DNA of 64,000 bases from Bryoerythrophyllum caledonicum (GCA_963971425.1 OZ020525.1:3331560-3395559), one strand, 5' to 3'. Shown: positions 9,674-25,800, counted from the stretch's first letter. Translations and numbers: made by a program. The notes: generated from the sequence alone by a model not told the origin.

Positions 9674-11040
9674 TCAATTGTGCTCTTTGAGTGATTTTTT
9701 TTCTTCATCCATGATAGTTTGCATGATACTCTTTCTAAATGAGGTCATCTCACTTTGTAGTGTTTTCTTTGTAGTCTCTTGCACCATGTCATTATAGTTT
9801 CTTGTGTCTTCAATGATCTCCCCTTTCATGGCTGACATCTCCTTCTGTAGTTGAGTGATAGTATGTTGAGTTCCCTTGTTGACCACCGTTTCCACCATTT
9901 GGTTAATGTCTTTTGCACGTATTTGGTTGGGAGAATTCTCCATGGCTATCACCGCATTCATTGCGGCCGAGTTAACGTTCATTAGACTTGTTCTAGAAAT
10001 CTCTTCGGAGTTTGGAAGATTAGTTCCATCAAGACTCCTAGAGTCAAGTGTAAAGTCCACATATTTACCATGTAATTCTACACTTGTTTTGACATGTTTT
10101 TTATACACCCTGGCATTGAGGCATTACATGTCCCTACATGTTTGTCATTTTCAATTTTGAAGAACATGTTGACTACATTGTTTTCCCCAATTTTTGATTT
10201 GATTCCTTCCACGAGCACCTCGATGGATTCAATTTTACTTAGATTTTTTGCAATGACAATCAAGGCATTTTTCTTTAGTTTATCATCCCACTCATTTTCC
10301 TTTCACTCACATGGTTAGGCACAAAGATCTTGTTTGCAAATGCAATTTTATTGTTTTTTTACTTTGGTGGCCATTTTTGGAGAAGGTGTTTCAATCCAAA
10401 CAAATTCGTTTGTTGCCTTCTTTTCAACCCAAGTAATTTCAAAGTCAAAACCTCTAGCAAAATTCTCTTACTATTTCCTCATGCATGGTATACCATTCTT
10501 TGTTCACAAGATTTGTCTTTGCAATTGTCACCGAAAGATTGTTAAATGAAGCCAACGGGTCATATGATTTACATACCTTGCCTTTGTGTGGAATTCCCTA
10601 ATTTAGAGTGAAGATGAATGATTTCACACCTTGTAAAACAACCATGCATCCACCTTTGGGTTCTTGGGTGTAGTTTGATTGTCCCACTCCGATTCTCCAT
10701 CTTGTGGTGGCAAAAGATGGCAATGGGCTCCCCCAATTTAGTGCCTAGCGGTATCTCGAGTTCCTTGAGTTTTGCCACAACCATGTCATGTATGACTTTC
10801 CGGGCACATATTTCAGTACCAAGTTCAAAATTAATTGCAACTTGGTAATCCTTGGGAAAAACCATCAACATCAACCTTAAATCACTTGTTCCATCCGGTC
10901 TAGACATTGGCTATTCTTCTTGTGGAACACTTCCATATGTAGAAAATACCACATGATATGCTACATTGTATTTGTTGGCACTCATTTGAACTAAAATGAA
11001 TTTGAAACAACAATGCACCTATATATAGATAGACTTTGAT
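9674..11040 (-). pseudogene. Degenerate LINE ORF1-like coding remnant
   Basis: Several open pieces on the minus strand appear to belong to one decayed protein. Bases 10569-10907 hold a globular-looking part with FPKDYQVAINFELG and CARKVIHDMVVAKLKEL. Bases 10263-10078 hold VIAKNLSKIESIEVLVEGI. Bases 10108-9674 hold a Gln/Glu/Lys-rich, probably coiled-coil part ending MDEEKKSLKEHN. The pieces are separated by stops and frame changes. This order would suit a LINE ORF1, but no zinc knuckle is visible and I do not recognise the family with certainty. The full-length LINE ends at its left edge, so it probably inserted into this older remnant. Confidence 0.35.
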
Positions 11041-11172
11041 AGGAATCTTAAAATTCTCGACCATCCCCTAAAAAATTCAAAAAAATCAAATGGTCTACAA
11101 AAATGTCATGAGGAAGCGTTTTGGACTTTCCAACTTTCTTCTTGCAAAATAGCGAACAACAACACTTAAAGA

Positions 11173-12270
11173 AGAAGAAGAAGAAGAAAAGAAGAAGAAG
11201 ACGAGGAAGAAGAAGAAGACGAGGAAAAAGAAGAAGAATAAGAAGACGAAGAAGACGAAGAAGACGAAGAGGAAGAAGACGACGAAGAGGAAGAAGACAA
11301 CGAAGAGGAAGAAGACAACGAAGAGGAAGAAGAAGAAGAGGAAGAAGACGAAGACAAAGACGACAAAGAGGAAGAAGAGGAAGACAAAGAGGAAGAAGAT
11401 GAAGACGAGGAAGAAGACGAGGAAGAAGAGGACGACGAGGAAGAAGACAAGGAAGAAGACGAGGAAGAAGACGATGACAAGGAAGAAGACGACGAAGAAG
11501 ACGACGACGAGGAAGAAGACTAGGAAGAAGACGACAACGAGGAAGAAGACGACGAAGAAGACGACAACGAGGAAGAAGACGACGACGAAGAAGATGACGA
11601 CGAGGAAGAAGACGAGGAAGAAGACAAGGACGAGGAAGAAGACGAGGAAGAAGACAAGGACGAGGAAGAAGATGAAGAAGAAGATGAGGAGGAAGACGAG
11701 GAGGAAGACGAGGAGGAAGACGAGGACGAAGATGAGGACGAAGATGAGGAGGAAGACGAGGACGAAGACGAGGAGGAAGACAACAAAGAAGACGAGGAGA
11801 AAGACGGCAAAGAAGATGAGGACGAAGACGAGGAGGAAGACAACAAAGAAGACGAGGAGGAAGACGGCGAAGAAGACGAGAAAGACGACGAAGAAGACGA
11901 GGAAGAGGACGAAAAAGATGAGGAAGACGACGAAGAAGACGAGGAAGACGGCAAAGAAGACGAGGAAGACAACGAAGAAGACGAGGAAGACGAGGAAGAC
12001 GACGAAGAAGACGAGGAAGACGACGAGGAAGACGAGGAAGACGACGAGGAAGACGAGGAAGACGACGAGGAAGACGAGGAAGACGACGAAGAAGACGAGG
12101 AAGACGAGGAGGAAGACGTAGAAGAGGAAGACGCAGAAGAGGAAGAGGTAGAAGAAGAGGACGCAAAAGATGCAATAGAAGAGGAAGAAGCGGAAGAAGA
12201 AGAAGAAGAGGAAGAAGAAGAAGAGGTAGAAGAAGAGGACGCAAAAGATGTAGTAGAAGAGGAAGAAGCG

Positions 12271-12308
<38 letters not shown>

Positions 12309-12316
12309 GAAGGAAC
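11173..12316 (+). repeat. Imperfect GAA/GAC purine tract (~1.1 kb)
   Basis: The tract is almost pure purine on the + strand and is built of GAA, GAG and GAC triplets in changing order. Triplet phase is kept: one frame reads Glu/Asp almost throughout, from about 11400 to the stop at about 12331, with a single TAG at 11521. No start or gene context supports translation. The right edge joins a decayed copy of the LINE 3' UTR (minus strand), so the tract is best read as an old, mutated (TTC)n tail of that LINE. Confidence 0.85.
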
Positions 12317-12425
12317 TCCGTACGTCAAAGTAGGCTTTTGTGAATAAAATATCCGTTCATTTCATAAGTAAGTCTAAATCCAGATAGATTAGAGGTGTAA
12401 AACTACTTCTCGTCTTTCAAAGATG
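12317..12425 (-). mobile_element. Decayed LINE 3' UTR fragment (copy D)
   Basis: The sequence around GTGAATAAAATATCCGTTC and the ACTACTTCTCGTCTT block at about 12400 align in order with the minus-strand LINE 3' UTRs at 52120-52210 and 54265-54360. It lies directly beside the GAA-rich tract, as in those copies. No further LINE coding sequence follows, so the copy is 5'-truncated and old. Confidence 0.5.
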
Positions 12426-12527
12426 GACTCCATGAAAAATTCGAAAGAAAATAAAAAGGAAAAAAGGGACGCAAGCAATAACCAGTACAATGTAAATAGA
12501 GACATGTGTTGGGTAGTGAGAGAAGTA

Positions 12528-12740
12528 AGAACTACACCAAACACTGAATATAGTGTGGATTCAAAATTGATGTGGATCACCGACACTAATTTTCATCAAG
12601 CACGAGCCTGCCAAAATTTGATTGGCTATTTATTTTCAAGAGAGTGTGTGATAGTTGCCGATTGGATGTAAATTTCTAATCACTGTAGAAACTCGAACTA
12701 CTTTGATCCACACTATATTTAATGGTTGGTGTAGTTGATA
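12528..12740. repeat. Inverted repeat (MITE-like hairpin) upstream of SGF29
   Basis: AACTACACCAAACACTGAAT (from about 12531) is matched in reverse complement near 12700-12736. Similarity continues inward, for example CACTAATTTTCATC against a diverged partner near 12670. The arms are roughly 60-70 bases with about a dozen differences. No clear target duplication was found. Confidence 0.45.
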
Positions 12741-12959
12741 AAGTAGTGGTGAGCAGAGTTGGTTAATTTTCATCTCTCTATAAAATACCACTAGTGGACC
12801 CCCGTCGTCCCCAACAGAGCATGGACAATCTATAGTTAAGTCTTCGTCCCAAGTTAAGTCCCTATCCTCCTCCTTGCAAATATCTCCCAATTTAGTCCCA
12901 GCCAGGTCGTCCTCCAATATCTACCACGTGCCATCACTAGGCTCCCCTGTATACCCCAA

Positions 12960-13135
12960 TACCAGGGCGGGTATCACCGATACCCGCCCACACTCCCAAA
13001 ACCACGCACCGTGTACCCAGTAAACGCAGGTACCACCCACTCCTCACCCCGCTACCGCCACAGTATCAACCAGTCCTCCCAAGGTATCACCCCAGTATCA
13101 CCTCAGTATCACCCAGGTATCTCCCGAGGAGTGAA
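12960..13135 (+). promoter_or_regulatory. SGF29 upstream region with repeated GTATCACC motifs
   Basis: Between the hairpin repeat and the SGF29 start, GTATC-containing motifs recur: GGGTATCACC, CAGTATCAAC, GGTATCACCC, CAGTATCACC (twice) and GGTATCTCCC. They lie 150-330 bases before the ATG in a C-rich strand. They may be promoter elements or a short decayed tandem repeat. No TATA box stands out. Confidence 0.3.
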
Positions 13136-13285
13136 GTGGGAAGGACTCGACTCGCTCGCTCGAGAGAGAAGGCATTGAATACAAAAGAAGCACTAGTCGA
13201 TTATGAACGTTGTAATTGCTGCAGAGAGTCACAGATTATCACACTATTATGTGCTTAGTTTTTATGATCAGCAGCAGCCATAGCC

Positions 13286-15864
13286 ATGGGGACGACGCTG
13301 GAGATTGCCAACGAGAAGCTCAAGGATCTGGACCGCGTGCGCAAGGAGCAAGAGCAGATCATCCGCAAAATCAACACCTACCACTCCAAGCTCCAGCAAA
13401 GTGAGTTCCCAGATCCTATGCGTGTTGGGGTTTCCCTAAATTTCGTTGCTTCCGCAAGCTGGAGTGGTTTGTGTGGTGGGTTTTTGAAAATTTGTAATAA
13501 ATTTCTTGTTTTTGAAGCTCCTGAGCAAGCGGACAATTGGAAGGACGACTCGTGGATTAAGCTCCGGGGATATTACATTAAGGCCAAGAGCTTGGCGGAA
13601 GATGAAGTCAGGTATGGTTTAATTTGTTTGTCCCTTTTTAATGTTTCTTGAGTCTGAATTTTTGTCGTTTTTTTTTTTGGTTCTGGATGTGCGTTGTGTG
13701 TACACGATTTGCTTTTTGGGAGTTAATGTGGTGTGTTCTTTGTGTCTTATGAAGTGTGTGTCTAGAATGATTTAGTGTTAATGTGGTGTAGCCTTGGTAT
13801 TGTTATGTGTTTGTCTCTTTTGTGAAGTTGTAGTTTTTTGAGTGTTTAATGTGGTGCTCATTTGGTATTTTGTCATGTGTTTGTTGTTTGTTATGTGGAG
13901 CATGTGGAAATGATGCAGTTTTTGAGTGTTAATGTGGTGTTGACTTGGTGTTTATTGGTCTTATGAAGTGTGTCTAGAATGAGGTTGTTCTTTGAGTGTT
14001 TGATGTGCTGCTCATTTGGTATTTTGTCATGTGTTTGTTGTTTTGTTGTGTGGAGCTTGTGGAAATGATGCAGTTTTTGTTGATGTGTTTCCGGGTGTGA
14101 AGTTATGTGGGAGATCTGTTAAATGATTCAGTTTTTGAGTGTTTAATGAGGTGCTCATTTGTTTGTTATTTCGTTCCGGATGTGAAGTTATTGTAGAGAA
14201 TGTGGAGATGGTTCAGTGTTTGAGCGATAATGTGGTATGGTCATGTGTTTGCTATTTCGTTTTATGAAGCGATGTGGAGTATATTGATAGAATGATCAAT
14301 AGTTTTTGAGTGTTCATTTGCTATGGTATTGTGTTTGTTTTCTTTGCGTCTGGATGTGTAAGTGATGCAGTGTTTTGTTGTGGTGTTGACTTGGCAGTGT
14401 TTCCCAGGCATGCATCGAGCATCTGAATGGTTTGCTACCAGGCCCAACCAATCAACCAACCCGGAAGAAGCCAGGTGCAGGTTGTGTGGTTTTTGAGAAA
14501 GAAAAAGTAGGAGTACAACATGTGTGAAATTTGACTCTTTGATGTCCTCTTCCAACTTACCAAGAGAGGCTGGTTGACAATCACAGGCGGGTCCATGTTA
14601 CAATCAGATCCGAATGAGAAGAAACGAAAGCGAGTCAGACAAGATGTGGACTCAGCTCGCTTGTCGTCCCCCACTCAACGAACCACGAACCCCGCCTATG
14701 CTAATTTATTACCTGGAGACCAGGTAATTCGTGTTGCTCATCATGTGCTAGTCACATGTCGTCTTGTGCTTCTTCACATTCTAACATAATGCATCCAGGT
14801 CGCAGCTCGCATCACAGGTGATGATGCAGAGAATCATGAATGGATTGTGGTGAAACTAACCCGAGTTGACCGTGAAGCAAACAAGTGAGAAATCATCCTG
14901 TGTCTCAGAGTTTTGAGTTTCATATTGTCCTTTGTGGAATCCAGTTCTGCACCATGACTTGGTACATGTGAATGACGTTGTTGCCCTTTTTCCCCAGATA
15001 TGAAGTGATTGATGAAGAGCCTGATGACGAAGGCCATGCTCCAAGGTGAATGCCTTTTTCCCAACTGAATGCTGTTGTTGTTCATCTTCTGTCTGGTTAT
15101 ACATTGAAGAGTCTGTTGTTAGGGTTTTGGGTTTACCAGTTGTTTGACTGAGTGTTTTTTTTTAATATTGGTTTCAGGAAATACAAGCTTCCTGCTCTAT
15201 GCATCATCCCTCTTTCTAAAAGGTCGGATGTGTCCAGTGCCCCAGACTTCCCTGTTGGGTCCTCAGTGTTGGCTGTTTATCCGGGTACAACCGCGTTGTA
15301 CAAGGCAGCGGTTGTAGCGCCTCAACGCAAGGTAAGGAGGAAGAAAACAAAAATATGTTATTCTAAACCTTAGCATTTAAAGAGGGACTCCTATCAGCAA
15401 CATTTTATGATTATTTCTGGATACTGACGCTATGTGCGATGCTGTTTGGACGTTGGGCACAACGCACCTGCAACAACAGAAACGGAGCGACGAGTAAGTC
15501 TTCTCATGCTCTCTAGTGCCAGTCTTTCCATTGTTTTCCTGTCAGTGAAGCGACCACCTCTTTAAATCACCTCTCAACCGATCTAGAATCAACTCAAATT
15601 GAGTCCAGGATCACCAAGCTTGTGTATCGATTTCAGTTGAAAACCACCATGAATCAAGAGAGGGGGTATCTTGTACAAACTCCGGTGGCTTTGCAGGTAT
15701 CTCGTGTTGTTTTTCTAGAGTGATTGGAGGCTCACGTTTCTTCTCTTTGAATGTGCAGTTATTCTCTTGAGTTTGACGGTGATGAAGAAGAAGGCAAAGC
15801 TGGCCTCCCCACAAAAACTGTCCCATTCCACCACGTTGTGCAACTACCAATCAACCACCGGTAA
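13286..15864 (+). CDS. SGF29: SGF29, SAGA-associated factor 29 (tandem Tudor protein)
   Basis: Nine exons give 276 residues: 13286-13400, 13518-13611, 14398-14474, 14587-14723, 14799-14884, 14998-15045, 15178-15331, 15480-15493, 15759-15864. SGF29 is the SAGA/HAT-module subunit that reads H3K4me2/3 through a tandem Tudor domain. The N-terminus is a coiled coil (LEIANEKLKDLDRVRKEQ). A basic linker (NEKKRKRVRQ, about 105-115) follows. The Tudor domains start near residue 140 with GDQVAARITG and run through NHEWIVVKL, GSSVLAVYPGTTALYKA and YSLEFDGDEEEG, ending VPFHHVVQLP. The length is normal for plant SGF29. Exon 8 has only 14 bases and restores frame and family sequence between APQRK and YSLEF. 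The kinase/UPRT gene begins 309 bases downstream on the same strand. Exon borders 3-4 are the least certain. Confidence 0.88.
13650..14390 (+). repeat. Degenerate tandem repeats in SGF29 intron 2
   Basis: Phrases such as TTTGAGTGTTTAATGTGGTG, TTTGGTATTTTGTCATGTG and GTGGAAATGATGCAGTTTTT recur several times with changes through the intron. The units are roughly 80-130 bases. The intron seems to have grown by tandem duplication. No coding or TE signature was seen. Confidence 0.5.
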
Positions 15865-16172
15865 AATGCATCCATTTGCCGACAGAAATCCAGGAGCATC
15901 ACAACCACCAACTGTACATTGCCCCAGTTTAGATCATGTAGACCCAACAGAATCTCCACTCTTTGCAAGTACAAACGTAGTACATGGATGGATCATGGCC
16001 TTGTAATCTTTGATGTACATACTTTCACATGAATAGAACAACAGACACTTGTATTCACGGGTGTTGTCTCAAGAAAGGAGGAGCATGCCAAGAATGTGTT
16101 GTGTGGATTGTAACAGCTTGGTGAGGCTGTTATGTTAGAGGGAGATGGTGGGTTCCTTAGCTTGACGACGTC

Positions 16173-20826
<4,654 letters not shown>

Positions 20827-21157
20827 AAAATTAGTCCAGAACTTATCATTTCAGCTTCAACTCCTTGATATCGTTTATGTATTCCAAGCACAAAGAAAAT
20901 AATACACCATATTCTACTTGCCAGAAAACAAGCAGATGTATTGTGTTGAATATAGTTAGTGGTTCACCCTGTCAACTAATTACAATCGATAAATAGGGGG
21001 TGTTGGAGTGGAAGCAACCCTCCGAAACTCACCTCTCATATCTAACATCCACACGTCGCGCTTAGACTACATTCTGTGTGCAGCAAGCAAAATTCATGAC
21101 AGGGTACTAAGATGAAAGAATTGTGAAATTTCAACATATATGTGTACCTGGAGCTCA
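20827..21157. other. Intergenic region between convergent genes
   Basis: This holds the 3' flanks of the kinase/UPRT gene (+) and the MUR3-like gene (-). AATAATAC and similar A/T-rich stretches near 20900 could serve polyadenylation. No gene or TE was recognised. Confidence 0.5.
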
Positions 21158-22750
21158 TCAGGAAGATGCGAACCGCTCCAAGAGACCATCGATGGCGACG
21201 TCCACCGCGTCTTTGGACCTATACTCGTCGGTGAGCACTGGACTTCTGTACAAGAGCCGCGGCAGTAGCTCCACGATGGTATCCTGCATTTCGCTGACGC
21301 GGGAGTGCGGGATCCTTTCCAAGTGCGCCATCACGTCGTAGTGATCCTCAGCGACATCTTTCTGCGGGATCATGACCGAGTAGGACAGTCCATTACCTGG
21401 GAGGTGGAACAGGTACTGCTCTATTGTTTGCTGCTTGTGGAAGACCACCGGGATGCAGCCCCCTTGCAGGCTGTCGAAGATGCCCTTGCGCGTGGGGGTG
21501 TCGCCGGGCGGCTGCAGGCAGAAGACGGACTCCAGGCTCATGCGCGTGATGATCTGGGGGTTGGTGCGGCAGACCTCATGGTTGCAGCTCACGTGGTGGC
21601 AGTTGGTGGAGTTCTGGCACTGGAAGAAGACCTCGTCGCGGACGGAGCCCGTGAAGGTAATGATGCGTGTCCCGCCCGCGACTGACGCGAACCGGGGCCG
21701 CTTGGAGGACCGAACCGTGTGCTGCCATTCGCGGAGCGCCGCTTCGGATGCCGGGTGGAAGGAGGTGGGATAGGGAATCCCCACCGTGTCGGGCTTCCAG
21801 GGGCTCCTCTCGATCAGCAGCGTCGTCACGTTGCTGAGCTCCGGGAGCGTGAGCAGATTGCTGCCCCACGTGCCACTCAGCCCGTCTCCGCGGATGTAGT
21901 CCCAGACGACGCGCCCCAGGACGAGCACATGGCGGCGGCCGCCTTGGTTGCGCTGCCAGGGCGCTTGGGCCGTCAGCCACTTCACCATCTTCAGCCCCAG
22001 ACGGTCGTTCGCGGCGAGGTCGTTTTCGAGGTAGAGCGTGCGGATCAGGTCCAAGGAGTGGTAGAACGGGATGTAGAACAGCGAGGCCTCGTCTGGGTTC
22101 GTCGTCCGGCACGAATGCGTCTTCAGCCGCTCGTGGAATGTAACTTCCAGCGTGAACTGGTCGGTGCGGTACCATGCGCTTGGAGGCTGGAGGATGCGGC
22201 TCATGGGGTCTGAGTCCGGCACCGGGTTGTTGACTCCGAATCCGAAGTTGGATAAATCCTTGCACATGTTCCGCCACCCTTCCCAGTTCTGGCAGTTCCT
22301 CACTAGGTCCTCGTTGAATTCCGCCGCCATTTCGTAGATAAAGTGGCGACGACCGTCGCACTTCTCACCTCTGTGAAAACTCCTTGATGGAACACCCGCG
22401 TCAGAGGTTTCAGATGAAGCCTCCTTGTCTGGAAGCTGAGGTTTGACATTGATCTCTTCCGGGCCATCAGGGCTAGATGCTGAAATGAGCGTCTCGGTTT
22501 CTATCGTTGATGTAGGACTCCGACTCGGCTGAGTAACTGCCGGGACTAAGTTAGGGATCTGAACCGTTTCTCTATCTACTCCCATCCTCGTGTATAGAAA
22601 ACAAACGAAAACAGTGAAAGCTAAGAGGGTTATGCACCTTCCGACTGAGATAAATACCAGACGGAACGATCGGTTCCGTGCTTTTACATGCCATTGCATT
22701 GCCATTGCGATCAAACTAGTTTGGACAGACCCTGGTTTCAATAGACTCAA
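21158..22750 (-). CDS. GT47 exostosin-family glycosyltransferase, MUR3/xyloglucan galactosyltransferase-like
   Basis: This single-exon gene encodes 530 residues. It is a type II Golgi membrane protein by layout: a short basic N-terminus, a membrane anchor around residues 36-55 (ITLLAFTVFVCFLYTR), a variable stem rich in Ser/Thr/Pro (about 60-125) and then the catalytic exostosin domain. Family landmarks are HFIYEMAAEFNEDLVRNC (about 135-152), WYRTDQFTLEVTFHERL (about 193-210), ASLFYIPFYHSLDL (about 225) and the C-terminal VFCLQPPGDTPTRKGIFDS with GGCIPVVFH (about 415-445). MUR3-type enzymes add galactose to xyloglucan side chains; related members use other sugars, so the substrate is not proven. 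Several in-frame Met codons precede the anchor (residues 1, 16, 18), so the exact start is uncertain. Lack of introns is common in this family. Confidence 0.88.
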   Translation of the reverse strand: MSLLKPGSVQTSLIAMAMQWHVKARNRSFRLVFISVGRCITLLAFTVFVCFLYTRMGVDRETVQIPNLVPAVTQPSRSPTSTIETETLISASSPDGPEEINVKPQLPDKEASSETSDAGVPSRSFHRGEKCDGRRHFIYEMAAEFNEDLVRNCQNWEGWRNMCKDLSNFGFGVNNPVPDSDPMSRILQPPSAWYRTDQFTLEVTFHERLKTHSCRTTNPDEASLFYIPFYHSLDLIRTLYLENDLAANDRLGLKMVKWLTAQAPWQRNQGGRRHVLVLGRVVWDYIRGDGLSGTWGSNLLTLPELSNVTTLLIERSPWKPDTVGIPYPTSFHPASEAALREWQHTVRSSKRPRFASVAGGTRIITFTGSVRDEVFFQCQNSTNCHHVSCNHEVCRTNPQIITRMSLESVFCLQPPGDTPTRKGIFDSLQGGCIPVVFHKQQTIEQYLFHLPGNGLSYSVMIPQKDVAEDHYDVMAHLERIPHSRVSEMQDTIVELLPRLLYRSPVLTDEYRSKDAVDVAIDGLLERFASS

Positions 22751-25700
22751 CTCTGTGCGAGACTATCTCCAAGCAACAAAATTCCTCCATGAAATAAGTT
22801 TAAAGTGATGAACTCTGAACCATGGTAGCGCTTTGATAGAGCCGAAGTTCGTCCCTGTGACGGGTCCGTCACGTACTCGTGAGACCTGCAACAACATCCA
22901 GGAAACGAGATATAAAAGGGACAATCAATCATCTTCAACCCTAAAAAGATCAACTATAATTTGGATTGCCATAGCCTATGCTTTATGACCACGATCTCCC
23001 ACTCGGTAACTCTGCTAGAGCCTGTCTACAGTAGATTACATGCTAGATGCCACAAGTGCAGGACCTCAAGAAGCAATCTGAGCAGCTGTACCGAGCTGGC
23101 TTTGACAAAGTACTCAAGAAATCATATTTTTCTTCTGAGATACTGCGCAACCTAAACCCCGAGAAGATACCAAGGCAAAACCCAAACCCTACAGCTAGAC
23201 TCCAACAACGAATCGCCTTCACGCGGCCTACACAAACGCATTTCGCAACCAAAGCTTGCAACTGCAAGTGATTGCTGCAGACCACTGGAAGTACAAGTGC
23301 AAAATGTTGGCAAACAGAAATTCTAAGAGCGCTAATTATCAAACAGACTACTAGAACGGAACACAACAGATGGAGTTCGCATCGGATCCGTCAGCTCGCA
23401 CCTGATACGACTCGTCGTCTCAAAACTCGTTTCCTGGCCGGCTAGTTTCCCAACTTTTCGACTACAATTCAAGACATTCTCATTTAAAGGAGAAACCTCA
23501 GTCAATCTCTAACACTTGCAACGAGGGCCTGAAGTATCCTGAAACACCCCAAGAGTTACAAACAAACCACCGTCGATGCATCTCGGGCCTCGACCTCTGA
23601 ACCCCAGTGCACGTGAAAGAAGAAAGCCAGACGGCAGCATCGAGAAACAGCGGCTCCGGCAGAGCGCGCCCAGCCCTCTCGCCTAACGGCGCCACTGAAT
23701 CCGGACTACTGTAGCCATCCGTGCCCGGCATCGCCGCCGTTTGTATTTATATGTATGAATTTTTTTTATTATTGTCAATAGAAACTTGTAGTAAAAAATC
23801 TGGAGGTGGTTGGAGTCACCGGCCAAGGGACAAGACCTCGGCACCCATATCAACAGCCTACAATTGGTGCAGGAGATCAGCGGTCGCGATTGGTTTTAGC
23901 GAGTCCTCGATTTGGAAGTTGGCTAGTCACTTGGGTGGGGGCTTTATGCTTTTGAGGTGTAGGATGCGGGCATTATGGTGTGGGGTACCATACCAATGGC
24001 GCTTATTTGAACTCGAGTTTAGAGCGAGTACAGTTCTACCTGCAAGCTTCGGGAAATTGGACAGATACGTTTACTTGACAGTGCAACTGCAGATCAAAAC
24101 CTAGGGACAGACAGACTATTTTGACAAGCTACTGTACTCTCCAAGAGCGCAAACAGTCAACAAAGGCAAAGGCCAACGGAACTAGCACAACGCCTTTCAG
24201 TTAGGGGGTCTAGAGGCTTCTTTAAGATGAAAAAAATTGGAAAATTAGGGGATTACGGCCCCATATTACTCTTGTAGGCTCTTTTTCTATAAATGGTTTT
24301 TCCATCCAAAAATAAAACAGGGGCCAGGTTTTACCCCACCCTCCTCCCTCCAATGGCTCAAGCAACCAATTTATTAAGATCCCTCGAGGTTCTAAGGGAG
24401 GGTCTTTCTCGTCAAGTTTAGTGTCTCAACAGAGAAAACTCCCTAGATTTATGGATGGGGAGGGCAACTGACCTGGGATGTCGAGCAGCAACGGGATTGG
24501 AACGTGCGGCTCGTAGGAAACACGTGTTGCAACAAATTATATGCTTCTACTAATGAGGTTTTGACACATCCTCGAGGAAAGTTTGGGTTTCTATTCTCGT
24601 TCAATCCAAACTCTTGCCCATTGTACCAAACTATGTCCTCCAAAACTTGGTCCTTTGGTACCTTGGTCCATGTGTAAACCCCCCCAAAGTTATTCCTAGT
24701 TTCCGGAGAGAAAGCGCAATTTTTAGATGAGCTTGCAGAAGCGGCAATTTACACTATGGACAATCACAGATTTTAGAAGGTCTTGGTCAATTTCCATGGT
24801 CCATAGTGTAAATCACCCCTAAGACTTGCTAGGAAGGTGGCGGTGATTTCCCTCGTTGAAACTAATTTTCACAAAAATAAGGTGACGTGCTATTACCAAA
24901 TCAAGGGTGTAACTTATAGACATACGTGAATAGTTATTGTTCTTTTGATAAAGAAAGCTACCTTATACTTCCTTCTTTCTTTCCTTTTCCCTAAGGTCGG
25001 ACTAATAGGATCTCTTCATTTCATGTAGATGGATGTCATGGAGGATGAGCTTTGGGTAGGCCTCATTTTTCTCATTTTTAATTTTGGAGGTCCAAGAGAT
25101 TTTTTGGACTTTTTTTGCAAAAATTTGGAACCTACGACTCCAAATTACTCATGCTGGGCCCACCTTGGTCTAAATAGGCTCCCCTCCAACATAAAAATAG
25201 GGGCCAAGATTTTCCACACCCTCGTTCGCTTACCATCCACCTATATGGTACAAAGAGATCCGGACTAACACAACAAAGCCTTCGAGAGAGTCAAGGCCTA
25301 TATTACACCAACAAAGTTTGGATTGGAGCCTTAAGAGGTAGAGGGCTTTGATTGAAAGGTAGCCATAGTACCTTGCTTTTGAGATTATACCAAATCAAAC
25401 TTGGGTTGCAGCCAAAAAAATTTCAGTGGATGAAAATCCTTGCTCGAATCCTACATGGCTAAAGTGAATAGTGACTTCCTCGACCTAAGGGTAGTATTTT
25501 TGGGGAGGTCTCGGAGGTACCCAACCCCAAAGTCCATGAGGAAATTCAAGGAGAGTTTTTTTTAGCCAATCGTTTATATTTGTTTATTGTCTATTTTTAG
25601 GTTTTTTTTTGCTTGAATTTCTTTAAGAGGAATTTTTTCTATTTGCACTAATACCCATAGGTGGAAGTTATCTTTTAGTGCTCATTGTTGGAAAGCGCAA

Positions 25701-25800
25701 CGTCTCATTTTTCTGGAGCCTAAATATATATTTTTAAAATCGGAGTTTGTAATTGTTGATTGAAAAGGAGAAGGCGTTTGCTCATTTCTGCATCTCTTTG
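22751..25800. other. Gene-poor region, nothing recognised
   Basis: The MUR3-like promoter occupies the left edge. Beyond it I see short open frames only, for example 74 codons at 23047-23271 (MPQVQDLKKQSEQLYRAGF), without family resemblance, introns or context that would support them. Base composition turns A/T-rich after about 24200. Probably old transposon debris. Confidence 0.4.

Noticed and set aside
11048..12328. 426-codon Leu/Pro/Arg-rich frame and Ser-rich frames on the minus strand
   Set aside because: Products of the TTC/GTC-rich repeat; no domain, no splice context.
21305..22361. Long frames antisense to or overlapping the MUR3-like gene
   Set aside because: High GC of the real gene leaves other frames open; these have no family resemblance while the minus-strand GT47 frame is full length.
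23047..23271. 74-codon frame MPQVQDLKKQSEQLYRAG
   Set aside because: No recognised family, no splice signals in phase that extend it, no neighbours that explain it.
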